The notes: generated from the letters alone by a model not told the origin. Shown: positions 1-8,295, counted from the stretch's first letter. The stretch: DNA of 16,145 bases from Oxalobacteraceae bacterium UBA7693 (GCA_002482715.1 DLGN01000142.1:1-16145), one strand, 5' to 3'. Numbers and translations: made by a program.

Positions 1-8
1 ATATTATG

Positions 9-1490
9 TCAACACGCCCTAGTTGGAATACGCTCTAAAACGGCCAACAGCAAAGTCCAATATTGACCCACTGTTTTGATATTCACCATTTCATCTGGAC
101 CGTGCGGAAAGCGTATAGTCGGGCCGATAGAAACCATGTCCAAATGCGGGTAGGGTTTTTTGAATAAACCACATTCCAAACCAGCATGAATCACCATAAT
201 TTCAGGTTCGCGGTGATAAATGCTTTCGTAAGTCTCTTTGACGATTGCCATCACAGGTGAATTGTTATCCGGCTTCCAACCTGGGTAGCGGCCTTCAAAC
301 TGAACGCTAGCGCCAGCCAGATCACATAAAGACTGCAAGTGGCTTTCGATATACGCGCGGCCGCTATCGATCAAAGAACGCACCATGCAAATAATGCTGA
401 TATAGTCGGCCGCGGTACTTACCACACCGACATTCAACGAACTTTCTACTACGCCAGCGACTTCATCACTCATACGCATCACGCCATTCGGACAGGCGTT
501 GAGGAGGTTGATTAAGTGTTTTTGCGAATCGCTTTGCAACACTTTTTCTGGCGCAGTGCAGTCGCTAATGGTTAAGCGTAAATTAGGTTCGGTCGCTGCC
601 AGTTCCGCTTGCAAGATCGATTGATATTGCGCGACACGTTGCTGCAATAAATCGAGTTTTTCAACTGGTAAAGTAAAGCTGAATTGTGCCTCACGTGGAA
701 TCGCATTACGCAATGATCCGCCTTGTACTTGACTAATGGCAATACCTAATTCATCGGCATGTCCGGCAAAAAAGCGTGCCAATAATTTATTTGCATTGCC
801 ACGACCGAGATGAATGTTGACGCCAGAATGACCGCCTTTTAAGCCTGCGATACTCAGGGTATAAGCTAAGTGCGCAGGATCAGCATCTTGCCATTGCACA
901 GGCAATTGGATTTTTGCGTCGACACCACCAGCGCAACCCATATAGATTTCGCCTTCTTGTTCAGAATCGGTATTGATTAAAATTTCTGCTTCTAAAATAC
1001 CTGGCTGTAAGCCAAATGCGCCTGACATACCTGCTTCTTCGTCGACAGTGAGCAAGACTTCGAGCGGGCCATGTTTGATATCGGATGCCCCCAAAATAGC
1101 CAGTGCTGATGACATGCCTATACCATTATCTGATCCTAAAGTGGTGCCACGTGCTTTGACCCATTCACCATCCACCCACGCTTCAATCGGATCAGTTAAA
1201 AAATCATGAACTTTATCCGCATTTTTTTGCGGCACCATGTCAAGGTGGGCTTGGATGACGACGGTTTTACGGTCTTCCATGCCAGCAGTCGCTGCTTTGC
1301 GAATAATTAAATTACCGACTTGATCGACAATCACCGGTAAGCCACGCTCTTTCGCCCAAGCTTGGATATGCGCGCTTAACGCGGCTTCATGCTTGGAAGG
1401 GTGGGGGATAGCACAGATTTGTTCAAACCATTGCCAGAGTGGCTGAGGAAATAATTGATTGAGTTCAGATTGGGTAGTTGGCGTTGTCAT
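9..1490 (-). CDS. pepD: Aminoacyl-histidine dipeptidase (peptidase D, M20C)
   Basis: Cytosolic di-zinc dipeptidase that hydrolyses Xaa-His and other unblocked dipeptides to free amino acids. The 493-aa product is full length for the family, with both start and TGA stop in the window. Visible motifs are AHLDMVPQKN (His82, Asp84), GSDNGIG (Asp121), the DEE triad (Glu151, Glu152), NTDSEQEGE (Asp175) and FPHGPDEMVN (His463). These line up, at a constant offset of two, with the metal ligands and catalytic Asp/Glu described for Vibrio PepD (His80, Asp82, Asp119, Glu149/150, Asp173, His461). GGHSGVNIHLGRGN belongs to the lid/dimerisation domain. All key residues are intact, so the enzyme should be active. 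No strong Shine-Dalgarno precedes the ATG, but the N-terminal alignment (QPLWQWFEQICAIPHPS) supports this start. It stands alone, 143 bp downstream of the GNAT gene on the same strand. Confidence 0.97.
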   Translation of the reverse strand: MTTPTTQSELNQLFPQPLWQWFEQICAIPHPSKHEAALSAHIQAWAKERGLPVIVDQVGNLIIRKAATAGMEDRKTVVIQAHLDMVPQKNADKVHDFLTDPIEAWVDGEWVKARGTTLGSDNGIGMSSALAILGASDIKHGPLEVLLTVDEEAGMSGAFGLQPGILEAEILINTDSEQEGEIYMGCAGGVDAKIQLPVQWQDADPAHLAYTLSIAGLKGGHSGVNIHLGRGNANKLLARFFAGHADELGIAISQVQGGSLRNAIPREAQFSFTLPVEKLDLLQQRVAQYQSILQAELAATEPNLRLTISDCTAPEKVLQSDSQKHLINLLNACPNGVMRMSDEVAGVVESSLNVGVVSTAADYISIICMVRSLIDSGRAYIESHLQSLCDLAGASVQFEGRYPGWKPDNNSPVMAIVKETYESIYHREPEIMVIHAGLECGLFKKPYPHLDMVSIGPTIRFPHGPDEMVNIKTVGQYWTLLLAVLERIPTRAC

Positions 1491-1566
1491 CTCGGTATCT
1501 CGGCATTGCTATAAAAGCTATGCGGCATCAAATTGAAGAGCCAAGAGTTTACCATACCAGTGTGTT

Positions 1567-1591
1567 GTGCTTGTTTGATGCCAGCAAGCAC
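1567..1591. repeat. 7-bp perfect inverted repeat between pepD and GNAT gene
   Basis: GTGCTTG and CAAGCAC flank an 11-nt loop in the 143-bp gap between the GNAT stop and the pepD start. No T-run follows on either strand, so a rho-independent terminator is not supported. It could be a weak hairpin in the GNAT 3' region, or chance. Confidence 0.3.
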
Positions 1592-1633
1592 CGTAGTTTG
1601 AAGTGAGCCAGAGTTTTATTTCAACGCATCGAC

Positions 1634-2326
1634 TTATTCAATGCGACGAATGACACGTACCGCAGTTTGACAATAATCGCGAAAACCCATGCGTAAATAC
1701 AAATCATGTGCAGCACTATTGCTACACATAACGTGTAAAAAAGGAATTTCATCAGCGAGTAATTGGCGTCGGATAAGTCGATGCATTAAGCGTTTCGCTA
1801 ACCCCTTACCTTGAAAATCTGGGTGCGTACAAACGCCGCTGACCTCGCGATAAGGCGGTGCATAACTACGTTCACCTGCCATCGCGATTAAACGATCATC
1901 CTTGTCAAAGCATCCTAGATATTCGCCTAAGGCGATTGTGCGCATACCAAATGGACCTGGATTAGTTAACTGCGCCAAGCTCACCGCGTCTTGTGTGTCC
2001 TTTACATTATCAGGATTTAAACGTCTAGCTTGAAAAGTCGCATCTTCTGGTGGCATTACACCATCCCACAGCATTCGATACATCGTGCTCTCGACTTCAA
2101 GCGTCCAGCCAGAAGCTATCGCGCCAATCCAACCAGCACAGTAAAACAGTTCGCCAGGTTCGCAATACGCGTTGATCGCATCAAAATCAGGCTGCAACGC
2201 ATTCGAAAAACCGAGGATAGGAGAGAAGCCTTTTGCGTAGCGACGCGCATCACCTTCACCTGCGGCAAAACAAGCTTGTGCGCCAGATAGGCTATGCCAA
2301 AAAATATTATCGAGAGGATGTATCAT
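1634..2326 (-). CDS. GNAT family N-acetyltransferase (FR47-like)
   Basis: Predicted cytosolic acetyl-CoA-dependent N-acyltransferase of about 230 aa; substrate unknown. The C-terminal half carries the GNAT core: motif A reads SGVCTHPDFQGKGLAKRLM (acetyl-CoA pyrophosphate loop QGKGLA). It is followed by the motif B helix/strand LHVMCSNSAAHDLYLRMGFRD, with the NSAAHDLYLRMGF signature that closes many GNAT folds. The N-terminal half (LDNIFWHSLSGAQACFAAGEGDARRYAKGFSP) is typical of the FR47-like subgroup, in which two GNAT-like halves occur. The start was placed at the Met before IHPLDNIFW because the upstream in-frame ATG (2374) adds 16 residues that do not resemble the family. Neither start has a good ribosome-binding site. 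The gene is divergent from the Fe-S protein gene, sharing a gap of about 96 bp that must hold both promoters. Confidence 0.88.
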   Translation of the reverse strand: MIHPLDNIFWHSLSGAQACFAAGEGDARRYAKGFSPILGFSNALQPDFDAINAYCEPGELFYCAGWIGAIASGWTLEVESTMYRMLWDGVMPPEDATFQARRLNPDNVKDTQDAVSLAQLTNPGPFGMRTIALGEYLGCFDKDDRLIAMAGERSYAPPYREVSGVCTHPDFQGKGLAKRLMHRLIRRQLLADEIPFLHVMCSNSAAHDLYLRMGFRDYCQTAVRVIRRIE

Positions 2327-2422
2327 CAATGATTTTGAAATTATTTTTAGTAAGTCTAGCAGATAGACGTACATTGCTCGCTACAATCGCAACTCCGACT
2401 TTTTTTGTATTTATTAAGATAG

Positions 2423-3154
2423 ATGAATCCTTTTCAGACGCTAAATTCAGCCGTGTTGAACGATGCGGGTTTAAATTGCCATGCTGTATTTGCAATCGCG
2501 AATCTGTCTGCGGATGTCAAAGCAATTCTGTTTGAACGTTGTCCGCAGGCGCAAAATTATCGACAATTAATTTTGATCGGCCATGCAGGTACGCAATTTT
2601 GGCAATCCTTCAATGAACGCATTACAGACGTCGATAATCAGGCACATCCGATTGATACTTTCACGGTATCGATAGTCCAGCAATATTTACAGTCAGAACA
2701 TCCATCGGCTAGCTATGAAGTCGTGTATCCCGGTGCTTATACCGTCAGTCTGCAAGAGGTAGGTAAACTCGCCGGCTGGCATCATGCATCACCGTTTATG
2801 GTGGGTGTGAATGCAGAATTTGGATCATGGTTTGCTTATCGTGCTTTGGTGTTGGTAAATACAGATTTAGCCGTCACACCAACGGAGGAGCGTTCCTCAC
2901 CATGTATCAGTTGCGAGAGCAAGCCATGCATCAGCGCTTGTCCGCCACGTGCTTTAGATGATGGTAAGTTAAATTTAGAAGCCTGCTTAGCGTATCGTCT
3001 GCAAGCAGATTCCCTATGTAAGAATACTTGTTTGGCACGACGCGCCTGTCCGGTTGGCAGCGACCATCGGTACACCGATGAACAAATGCAATTTCATTAT
3101 GGGCGTTCTATGAAAATGATAGAACTCTACGCAAAAAAACGATTTTCATCTTAG
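2423..3154 (+). CDS. QueG-like iron-sulfur (4Fe-4S) protein
   Basis: A 243-aa soluble protein resembling the epoxyqueuosine reductase/ferredoxin-like family, but shorter than QueG (about 350-380 aa). Visible features are a QueG-type middle part (PGAYTVSLQEVGKLAGWHHASPFMVGVNAEFGSWFAYRALV, residues 103-143 in outline) and two cysteine groups. The first is Cys161-x2-Cys164-x4-Cys169-x3-Cys173-Pro. The second is Cys188, then Cys199-x3-Cys203-x5-Cys209-Pro. QueG normally shows CxxCxxCxxxCP twice and carries C-terminal HEAT-like repeats; here the spacing differs and the HEAT region is missing. A redox role on a small molecule or tRNA is inferred only, and this should not be named queG. Stop is 17 bp from the convergent DUF1801 gene stop. 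The start is the first ATG in frame, with a weak purine stretch (AAGATAG) before it. Confidence 0.8.
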   Translation: MNPFQTLNSAVLNDAGLNCHAVFAIANLSADVKAILFERCPQAQNYRQLILIGHAGTQFWQSFNERITDVDNQAHPIDTFTVSIVQQYLQSEHPSASYEVVYPGAYTVSLQEVGKLAGWHHASPFMVGVNAEFGSWFAYRALVLVNTDLAVTPTEERSSPCISCESKPCISACPPRALDDGKLNLEACLAYRLQADSLCKNTCLARRACPVGSDHRYTDEQMQFHYGRSMKMIELYAKKRFSS

Positions 3155-3171
3155 CCTGAATACAGCAGAGC

Positions 3172-3777
3172 TTAACACTTTTCATATTTCCAATTACGAC
3201 GTTTTCCTTCCGCCATCCATACTATTGCTTGCTGTAATCGTTTAGTTCGAGTGGCCTCGGTTTTCGCTTCGGCATACCATGTCACATACTCTTTTTTCTG
3301 TGAATAAGGAAAAGCCTCGAAAGTCGCCAAAGCCGCAGAATTTTTTTCTAATTCGTTTAAAAAATCAGCAGGAATCTGAAGTTCTTTTTTTTCACCTTTT
3401 TCTTTGTTGCGCGAAGGCAGTTTGGCACCTGCATCGTGTAACTTCATTGCCTCTTTTAAAAGCTGAACGAAGGCTTGATCGTCAGGTAAATCGGCCAAGC
3501 TTGTGATACGCCCAAATTGCCCCGTGGCTTTTTCAAGCTTGCTATCAATCTGTAATAATTCTCCGTACCAAAATCCCAGCGCACAGTGTTTTTTAAACGC
3601 GGCAAAGTGACAAAAAATACTGCCCTTGTACTCGAAGTGCGGCATACCCCACTTAATTGTTTCGCTGACATCTGGGCAATGTTGATGCACCATCTCGCGA
3701 ATATGTCGCAATATGGGTTTTGCGAAATCGGCGGATTTTTCCATGTAGGTATCAATGCGGGGATCGGTATTTTTCAT
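3172..3777 (-). CDS. DUF1801 / YdeI-OmdA family protein
   Basis: A 201-aa cytosolic protein with two known segments. Residues about 10-120 are a DUF1801 (YdhG-like) domain, seen in DPRIDTYMEKSADFAKPIL, SETIKWGMPHFEYKGSIFCHFAAFKKHCALGFW. Residues about 130-200 are the OmdA/YdeI helical domain, seen in PADFLNELEKNSAALATFEAFPYSQKKEYVTWYAEAKTEATRTKRLQQAIVWMAEGKRRNWKYE. This two-part architecture is common in YdeI/OmpD-associated proteins; biochemical activity is not established. The start is supported by AAGGATT about 8 nt before the ATG on the minus strand. No neighbour suggests a pathway. Confidence 0.92.
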   Translation of the reverse strand: MKNTDPRIDTYMEKSADFAKPILRHIREMVHQHCPDVSETIKWGMPHFEYKGSIFCHFAAFKKHCALGFWYGELLQIDSKLEKATGQFGRITSLADLPDDQAFVQLLKEAMKLHDAGAKLPSRNKEKGEKKELQIPADFLNELEKNSAALATFEAFPYSQKKEYVTWYAEAKTEATRTKRLQQAIVWMAEGKRRNWKYEKC

Positions 3778-4139
3778 TTTTAATAATCCTTGGTAGACGT
3801 TAAGTGAGTATTGAAATGAAATCAGCTTGTCTAGCGTTTTCTATCAGCGCTAGTTTATTGACAAGATAAGAGAGTTCAGTAACTGGTTCGTGCACAATCG
3901 TAATGCTATGGTTTTCATTATATGAGTATGTGTTTGATACACGAGATTAATCTAAAAAAGCTGATTGCTATACCTGCTTCGACAACGCCACTAATGCCCT
4001 CGATTGGCCTGATTATTTAAGTAAAGTAGATGGATAGAAGACGACCGAATAATTTACTGCAAGCATTTATTTGATTATTTCTCTTTCTAATTTATGATGC
4101 TAGATATTCTAAACATTAAATTCTTAAGGATCACCTTCC
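3778..4139. other. Noncoding gap between two divergently read genes
   Basis: AT-rich 360-bp interval between the starts of the DUF1801 gene (-) and the NHL lipoprotein gene (+). The right end holds the promoter and ribosome-binding site of the NHL gene. At 3963-4037 one plus-strand frame reads as a protein-like tail (DCYTCFDNATNALDWPDYL, then six more codons and TAG) with no upstream start; it may be a gene remnant or chance. No RNA gene or repeat is recognised. Confidence 0.6.
4071..4098 (+). promoter_or_regulatory. Sigma70-type promoter of the NHL lipoprotein gene
   Basis: TTGATT (4071-4076) and TATGAT (4093-4098) are separated by 16 bp, close to the sigma70 consensus. A start site near 4105 would give a leader of about 35 nt containing the AAGGA ribosome-binding site (4126-4130), 9 nt before the ATG. 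Confidence 0.55.
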
Positions 4140-6074
4140 ATGCATTTTCTATCTAAGAGATTTTCGAAGATGGGTTTCATCTTGAGTCTTGTCATCTGTG
4201 CTTTTTGTGTCAGCGCATGTGGTGGTTCCGACAAAAAAGAAAGCAGTGAAAAACCAATTAATCCGCCAACGACAAGTGACAATCCTTCACCGACAACCAC
4301 TTTATCGCTGATCGCTGGTAGCTTAAGTACGAAAAAGCTTGGTTATGTCGGCATGAGTGCGGATCAATTTGGAAATAGTTACTTTCTTGATCCAGAACAA
4401 AGCACCGTATTGAAGATGAATCCTGAAGGAATTGTCAGCCGCATCGCCGGGTTGCCAAATCAACCTGGAGACATCGATGGAACGATTGATATCGCGAGAT
4501 TTCAACTCTCTACAGGTAGTCGAGTTGCTGTAGACCACAAAGCTAATATCTATGTTTCTGAGGTGTCTCGTATACGTAAAATCACGGCAGACGGCAAAGT
4601 TACCACGTTCAAACATCCACAAATAGGCAGTATCAATGATATCGCAATTGATTCAGCTGACAACGTTTATATGGCGGACTACCATCGCAAAGTTGTCTGG
4701 CAACTTAGTGCGAACGGTAGTTTCGCGACTTTTGCGGGTAATCAAGGAGTCTCTGGTGATCAAGATGGCATCGGAAGTAACGCACTTTTTAGTCAATTGT
4801 ACGCAATCGCAGTCGATAAGGCAGATCAAGTGTATGTAATCGATGGCCGAGCTTTACGCAAGATCAGTCCTCAGCGCGAAGTAAGCTCATTATATGGCGT
4901 GGTTGGGAATTGGCGGTTTAAAGAGGGATCTAATACACGCTTATTATTTAATGACGTTACCAGTATCGCAGTGGATCGCGATAACAATCTTTATATCGCC
5001 GACCAACTAGATACAATTCACAAGGTAAGCCCTAATCGTTTAGTAAGTGTATTTCTTGGATCAGATGACGCGCCGGCAGACACTCGAACAGTTTACCCAC
5101 GATCCTTAGCGATTTCGTCAATCGATAAAGTGCATCTGAATGAACGTTTTTCGATTCGACAGTATGGGCTTAATGGTTTGCCTCTCGGCACATTTGGGAC
5201 ACTTTCTATTGATGGGAATCCGGGGAGCTTCGCAATTGATTCATTCGCGCTTGATGTAGCAGGTAATTTTTGGATAGCGGATCCTTGGTATTCTTCTATT
5301 CGAAGTATCAATCCAAGTGGGGTAGTCACCACGCGCTTTGGCGAAAAAAATATTCGAGGTTCGACCAACCGCTTAGGTGAAATGGTTTATTTCGTAGGCC
5401 CTGAAGCTGTCGCCATCGACAAAGACAGTAACGTGTATGTTATCGATTCACCATTTTCAACTACTATTCGTAAAATAACTCCAAGCGGAAAAGTGTCCTT
5501 GATTGAAGTTGGTTTACCTCTGGAAGATTTGACGATCGATAACAATGGCAATATCTATGTTTTACAATATACCAATTGCCCCAAAGACCCACCATGTTGG
5601 GAAACGCCGATTATGAAGGTGTCTAGCACCGGCACCGTGACGAGCCTGCCTGGCTCGGATGGGTACCATAGAGGTATCGTGGTGGATAAAGACGGAAACA
5701 TCTATACCACTTCGAAACAAGTTATTTTAAAATATGACGGTAAAGCTAAGATGAACATCGTAGCTGGCCAGATGGGTGTTGCAGGTAAAGAAAACGGTGA
5801 TGGCAGCCAAGCACGTTTTACTAACCCTACTTATTTGGCAGCGGATAGTAAAGGCAATATCTATATCGCAGACATATATGACAGTGTGACACGAAAATTG
5901 ACTCCTAGTGGGCACGTGAGTACTGTGATTGATAGTACGACGATGGCGAGAAGTTTTCCTAACGCGGTTGTTTCAGGTGGAGGGCGTATGGTGGTTGGAA
6001 GCGACGATACGCTCTACATCGCTATTGGTCTTAACGCTATTAGTCCTAACGCTATTGCTAAAGTTAAATTCTGA
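4140..6074 (+). CDS. NHL-repeat beta-propeller lipoprotein
   Basis: A 644-aa exported lipoprotein. Residues 1-26 form a signal peptide with basic n-region, hydrophobic core (GFILSLVICAFC) and lipobox V-S-A-Cys27, followed by a Gly-Gly-Ser and Ser/Thr/Pro-rich linker to about residue 50. The rest is a chain of roughly nine NHL-type units with the phrase (I/V)AxDxxxNxYxxD, for example IAIDSADNVYMAD, IAVDRDNNLYIAD, VAIDKDSNVYVID and LAADSKGNIYIAD. These alternate with the (K/R)(I/K)(T/S)PxGxV turn (ITADGKVTTF, ITPSGKVS, LTPSGHVSTV). Such repeats build one or more six-bladed propellers used for ligand or protein binding at the cell surface or periplasm; the ligand is unknown. No catalytic residues are recognised. 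AAGGA 9 nt upstream fixes the start. The gene lies 56 bp ahead of the S41 pseudogene on the same strand. Confidence 0.9.
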   Translation: MHFLSKRFSKMGFILSLVICAFCVSACGGSDKKESSEKPINPPTTSDNPSPTTTLSLIAGSLSTKKLGYVGMSADQFGNSYFLDPEQSTVLKMNPEGIVSRIAGLPNQPGDIDGTIDIARFQLSTGSRVAVDHKANIYVSEVSRIRKITADGKVTTFKHPQIGSINDIAIDSADNVYMADYHRKVVWQLSANGSFATFAGNQGVSGDQDGIGSNALFSQLYAIAVDKADQVYVIDGRALRKISPQREVSSLYGVVGNWRFKEGSNTRLLFNDVTSIAVDRDNNLYIADQLDTIHKVSPNRLVSVFLGSDDAPADTRTVYPRSLAISSIDKVHLNERFSIRQYGLNGLPLGTFGTLSIDGNPGSFAIDSFALDVAGNFWIADPWYSSIRSINPSGVVTTRFGEKNIRGSTNRLGEMVYFVGPEAVAIDKDSNVYVIDSPFSTTIRKITPSGKVSLIEVGLPLEDLTIDNNGNIYVLQYTNCPKDPPCWETPIMKVSSTGTVTSLPGSDGYHRGIVVDKDGNIYTTSKQVILKYDGKAKMNIVAGQMGVAGKENGDGSQARFTNPTYLAADSKGNIYIADIYDSVTRKLTPSGHVSTVIDSTTMARSFPNAVVSGGGRMVVGSDDTLYIAIGLNAISPNAIAKVKF

Positions 6075-6130
6075 TTGTTTGCGGTCGCCATGACTATTTT
6101 TGCAGTTTTGGCGCCTCTACATTCGATGAG

Positions 6131-7704
6131 ATGAGACACCGAATCGGCAAGACAAGCAGTAAGGTATTCTTATGTAGCGTATTCTTAGGCAGCTTGGTAT
6201 TGAGTGTATGCCCAAATACTCCTGCGCATTCGTTCGCAGCAAATCAAGCGTCTGTGAGCCAACTGAGCCCAGAAGCCGCCGCTCAAGATGTGCGCATATT
6301 AAAATCGACGCTGATGGCTTTACATCCAGCTCTCACCAAATACCGCACACAAGTGGAAATCGATGAAGCGTTTGCCCATTTTGAGCGGCTCGGCAAAGCG
6401 GCTACAACGAGCAGTGCGATGTATTTAGCGGCCACAGAGCTCGCCGCTGCGATAGGTTGTGGACATACTTGGACCAACGTGTTGAACCAGAGCGCTGGAA
6501 GTAAGGCGGCTTTACTCGATGCGAGTGACAAACTTCCGTTTATCATGACGCTGGTGGAAGATCGTTGGTTAGTATTGGCTAGCGCGGTGCCGTCGATCAA
6601 GGCTGGCGATGAAATTTTGTCTGTGAATGGTATTAAGGCGCATGACATGGTCAAGATGATGTTGCCTTATTTGCGTGCCGACGGTAGCAGTGACGGCAAA
6701 CGTCTGCGGCAAATCGGGCATGACCGTAAAGATTTTAGCTAAATGGATATCGTCTGGCCGCTATTGTCGCCACCACAATCCGGGCGCTACCAATTACAAA
6801 TACGCCGCTCGATGAACGGTAAGGATCAGACCTTCACAAGCCAAGAAGACGCGCTAACGATGGCTGCACGAAGTAAGATATTGAAGAGCCAAGGCGAGTC
6901 TGAACCCGATGAAGCATGGCGACTCAAGATCGATCAACAGGTCGCCTATCTAACTCTACCAACTTTTTCTTTTTGGAATTCCAAATTCGATTGGAAACAA
7001 TTTATTGACCAAAGCTTTGCTGCTTTACTAGAAAAGAATGTTACCCATCTCGTGATCGACATTCGTAAAAATGAAGGCGGCGACGGCGCGATCGGCGGTA
7101 AGCTCTTAAGCTATTTGATCAAACAACCATTTCAATTCACGTCCGATCAATCGATCACCAACTACGAGCGTGTACCTTAAAACTTGTGCGCTATTTAGAT
7201 ACTTGGGACTATGGGTTTTTTGATCGTACTGGCAAAGTCGATAAAATCACGGACGGCACCGCCAAAGGAAAATATCAAGTGACAGCGCGCGCTGGCCTTG
7301 TACAAACAATTGAACCAGTGGTTAAGCCTTTTCAAGGCAAGGTATTTTTACTGGTAAGTGCAGAGAATAGTTCTGCGACATTTCAACTAGCTAAGTTACG
7401 CCAAGAGAGTGGTGCGGCAATTTTGGTCGGTCAACAAACGGGCGGCAATCAACGAGGCTTAAATGGAGGAGAGCTCACTTGGGTAACACTACCCAATTCA
7501 GGTGTCGCAGTCGATATTCCATAGCTAGCGACGCGTTACACTGAGACGACACCAGATACCAGCATCACGCCAGATATCCAAGTACAACGCACACTTGCAG
7601 CCCGCTTGGCGGGTCGAGATGTGGAGATGGAAGCGGTCAAGGCGATCATTCAACAAACGTCTGATTTGGCGTTGGTCGCAGATCTACCTTCCAGACCCCA
7701 ATGA
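6131..7704 (+). pseudogene. S41 (C-terminal processing-like) peptidase, disrupted
   Basis: Remnant of an exported S41-family serine peptidase. An N-terminal signal segment (SSKVFLCSVFLGSLVLSVC) is followed by an S41 N-terminal helical domain (LSPEAAAQDVRILKSTLMALHPALTKY). Then comes a PDZ-like part (AVPSIKAGDEILSVNGIKA) and the catalytic region (VTHLVIDIRKNEGGDGAIGG, VFLLVSAENSSATFQLAK, GQQTGGNQRGLNGGE), with the Ser-Ser-Ala-Thr motif expected for the nucleophile. The reading frame is broken three times. An in-frame TAA lies at 6740-6742, probably from CAA since the frame resumes as MDIVWPLL. A -1 shift lies near 7171-7180 (frame resumes as LKLVRYLDTWDYGF). An in-frame TAG lies at 7522-7524 (frame resumes as LATRYTETTPDTSITPDIQV). 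The last in-frame stop is at 7702-7704, and the final codons overlap an antisense gene remnant, so the natural 3' end is probably lost. No full-length product is expected. Confidence 0.88.
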
Positions 7705-7795
7705 GCCCCCGCGGATCGACAGGTTTTATATCTTTGTTAGGTGCAGCACATCCTGCGATCAGCGCAAGGGAAAGTAGTGATAATAGGATTCACAT
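7646..7795 (-). pseudogene. 5' remnant of a lipoprotein gene, second codon TGA
   Basis: On the minus strand an ATG at 7793-7795, preceded by AGAAAGG 5 nt upstream, is followed by TGA and then by a perfect lipoprotein leader. It reads ILLSLLSLALIAGC, with lipobox L-I-A-G-Cys, then AAPNKDIKPVDPRGLIGVWK and VDLRPTPN, and stops at 7646-7648. A CGA (Arg) to TGA change at codon 2 would explain it: an intact gene would start MRILLSLLSLALIAGC. The start of the mature part looks like a small secreted lipoprotein with a GxWKVDLRPTP motif, but only about 48 codons remain. The 3' part is missing where the S41 pseudogene begins, consistent with a deletion joining the tails of two genes. The ribosome-binding site, leader and lipobox are seen directly; identity beyond lipoprotein is unknown. 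Confidence 0.6.
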
Positions 7796-7830
7796 TTGAG
7801 CCTTTCTGGATTGTGTGGCGAGTAGTGAAG

Positions 7831-7920
7831 TTTCAACGCTAAAGTGATGTGAATCGCGAGCGCCAGCTTGCACGGAGAATAAATATTAATACGGCGTCAC
7901 AACCGACTGCCCTGTTAAAC
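7831..7920 (-). repeat. attC-like spacer downstream of the 92-aa gene
   Basis: Read on the minus strand it opens with GTTTAAC (perfect RYYYAAC), whose TAA is the stop codon of the 92-aa gene, and closes with GTTGAAA (one mismatch to GTTRRRY). The arms pair in blocks AGT, TGTGA and CGC with a 2-nt bulge on one arm, which recalls the extrahelical bases of attC hairpins. Length 90 bp lies in the attC range. Confidence 0.4.
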
Positions 7921-8193
7921 CTCTGTTCCGAATACTTGAACTGAAAGGATCTCAATGCGACCATCGAAGGCTGGAGCAATGCATGCTGCTATCGCATCCG
8001 CGAACTCGTCTGATAGCGCGAGACCGTCAACATCGTAGTCATTCTCTGCTGTCAGTTGCAAAATCTTCCCATTCCATGAACATTGGACGGCCTGATGCCA
8101 AGGTCGGTGGGTGAACTCTTCGGTAATGTCAGTCGCAGCGGCAGCACCATGATCTCGCGGTACACCGTGGCAGATAAGGGAAATTCTATACAT
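7915..8193 (-). CDS. Small conserved hypothetical protein (92 aa)
   Basis: Not recognised as any named family. The product (MYRISLICHGVPRDHGAAAA... AFDGRIEILSVQVFGTEV) is soluble, without signal peptide or membrane segment. It contains an acidic stretch (TAENDYDVDGLALSDEFAD), an alternating strand near the N-terminus (YRISLICHGV) and one near the C-terminus (GRIEILSVQVF), suggesting a small alpha/beta fold. The codon pattern and internally consistent hydrophobicity argue for a real gene. GTTAAGC, 3 nt upstream of the ATG, fits an attC core, while a good Shine-Dalgarno is lacking. The TAA stop is embedded in the next attC-like box. Probable cassette cargo; function unknown. Confidence 0.7.
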   Translation of the reverse strand: MYRISLICHGVPRDHGAAAATDITEEFTHRPWHQAVQCSWNGKILQLTAENDYDVDGLALSDEFADAIAACIAPAFDGRIEILSVQVFGTEV

Positions 8194-8196
8194 GAG

Positions 8197-8295
8197 GCTT
8201 AACCCATCGCTAACGAGCTGTCGCTATTTAGCGTAGGCAGATCTGTGGAGGCCACGCTGTTTGTGGCAGGAACAAGATTAAGTAAATTGTTATGT
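8197..8295 (-). repeat. attC-like spacer between the 163-aa and 92-aa genes
   Basis: On the minus strand it opens with ACATAAC 4 nt after the 163-aa gene stop and closes with GTTAAGC (perfect GTTRRRY) 3 nt before the next ATG. An alternative core GTTAGCG lies 11 nt further in. Inside are local palindromes (CGCTATTTAGCG at 8222-8233; GCCAC/GTGGC at 8251-8267), but long-range pairing between the two halves is weak. It is the least convincing of the four. Confidence 0.3.

Noticed and set aside
2233..2535. 100-aa plus-strand ORF overlapping the divergent starts
   Set aside because: Overlaps two well-supported genes in other frames; the composition is not protein-like.
7595..7777. 60-aa plus-strand ORF over the S41 tail
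   Set aside because: Shadow frame of the S41 pseudogene and the antisense lipoprotein leader.
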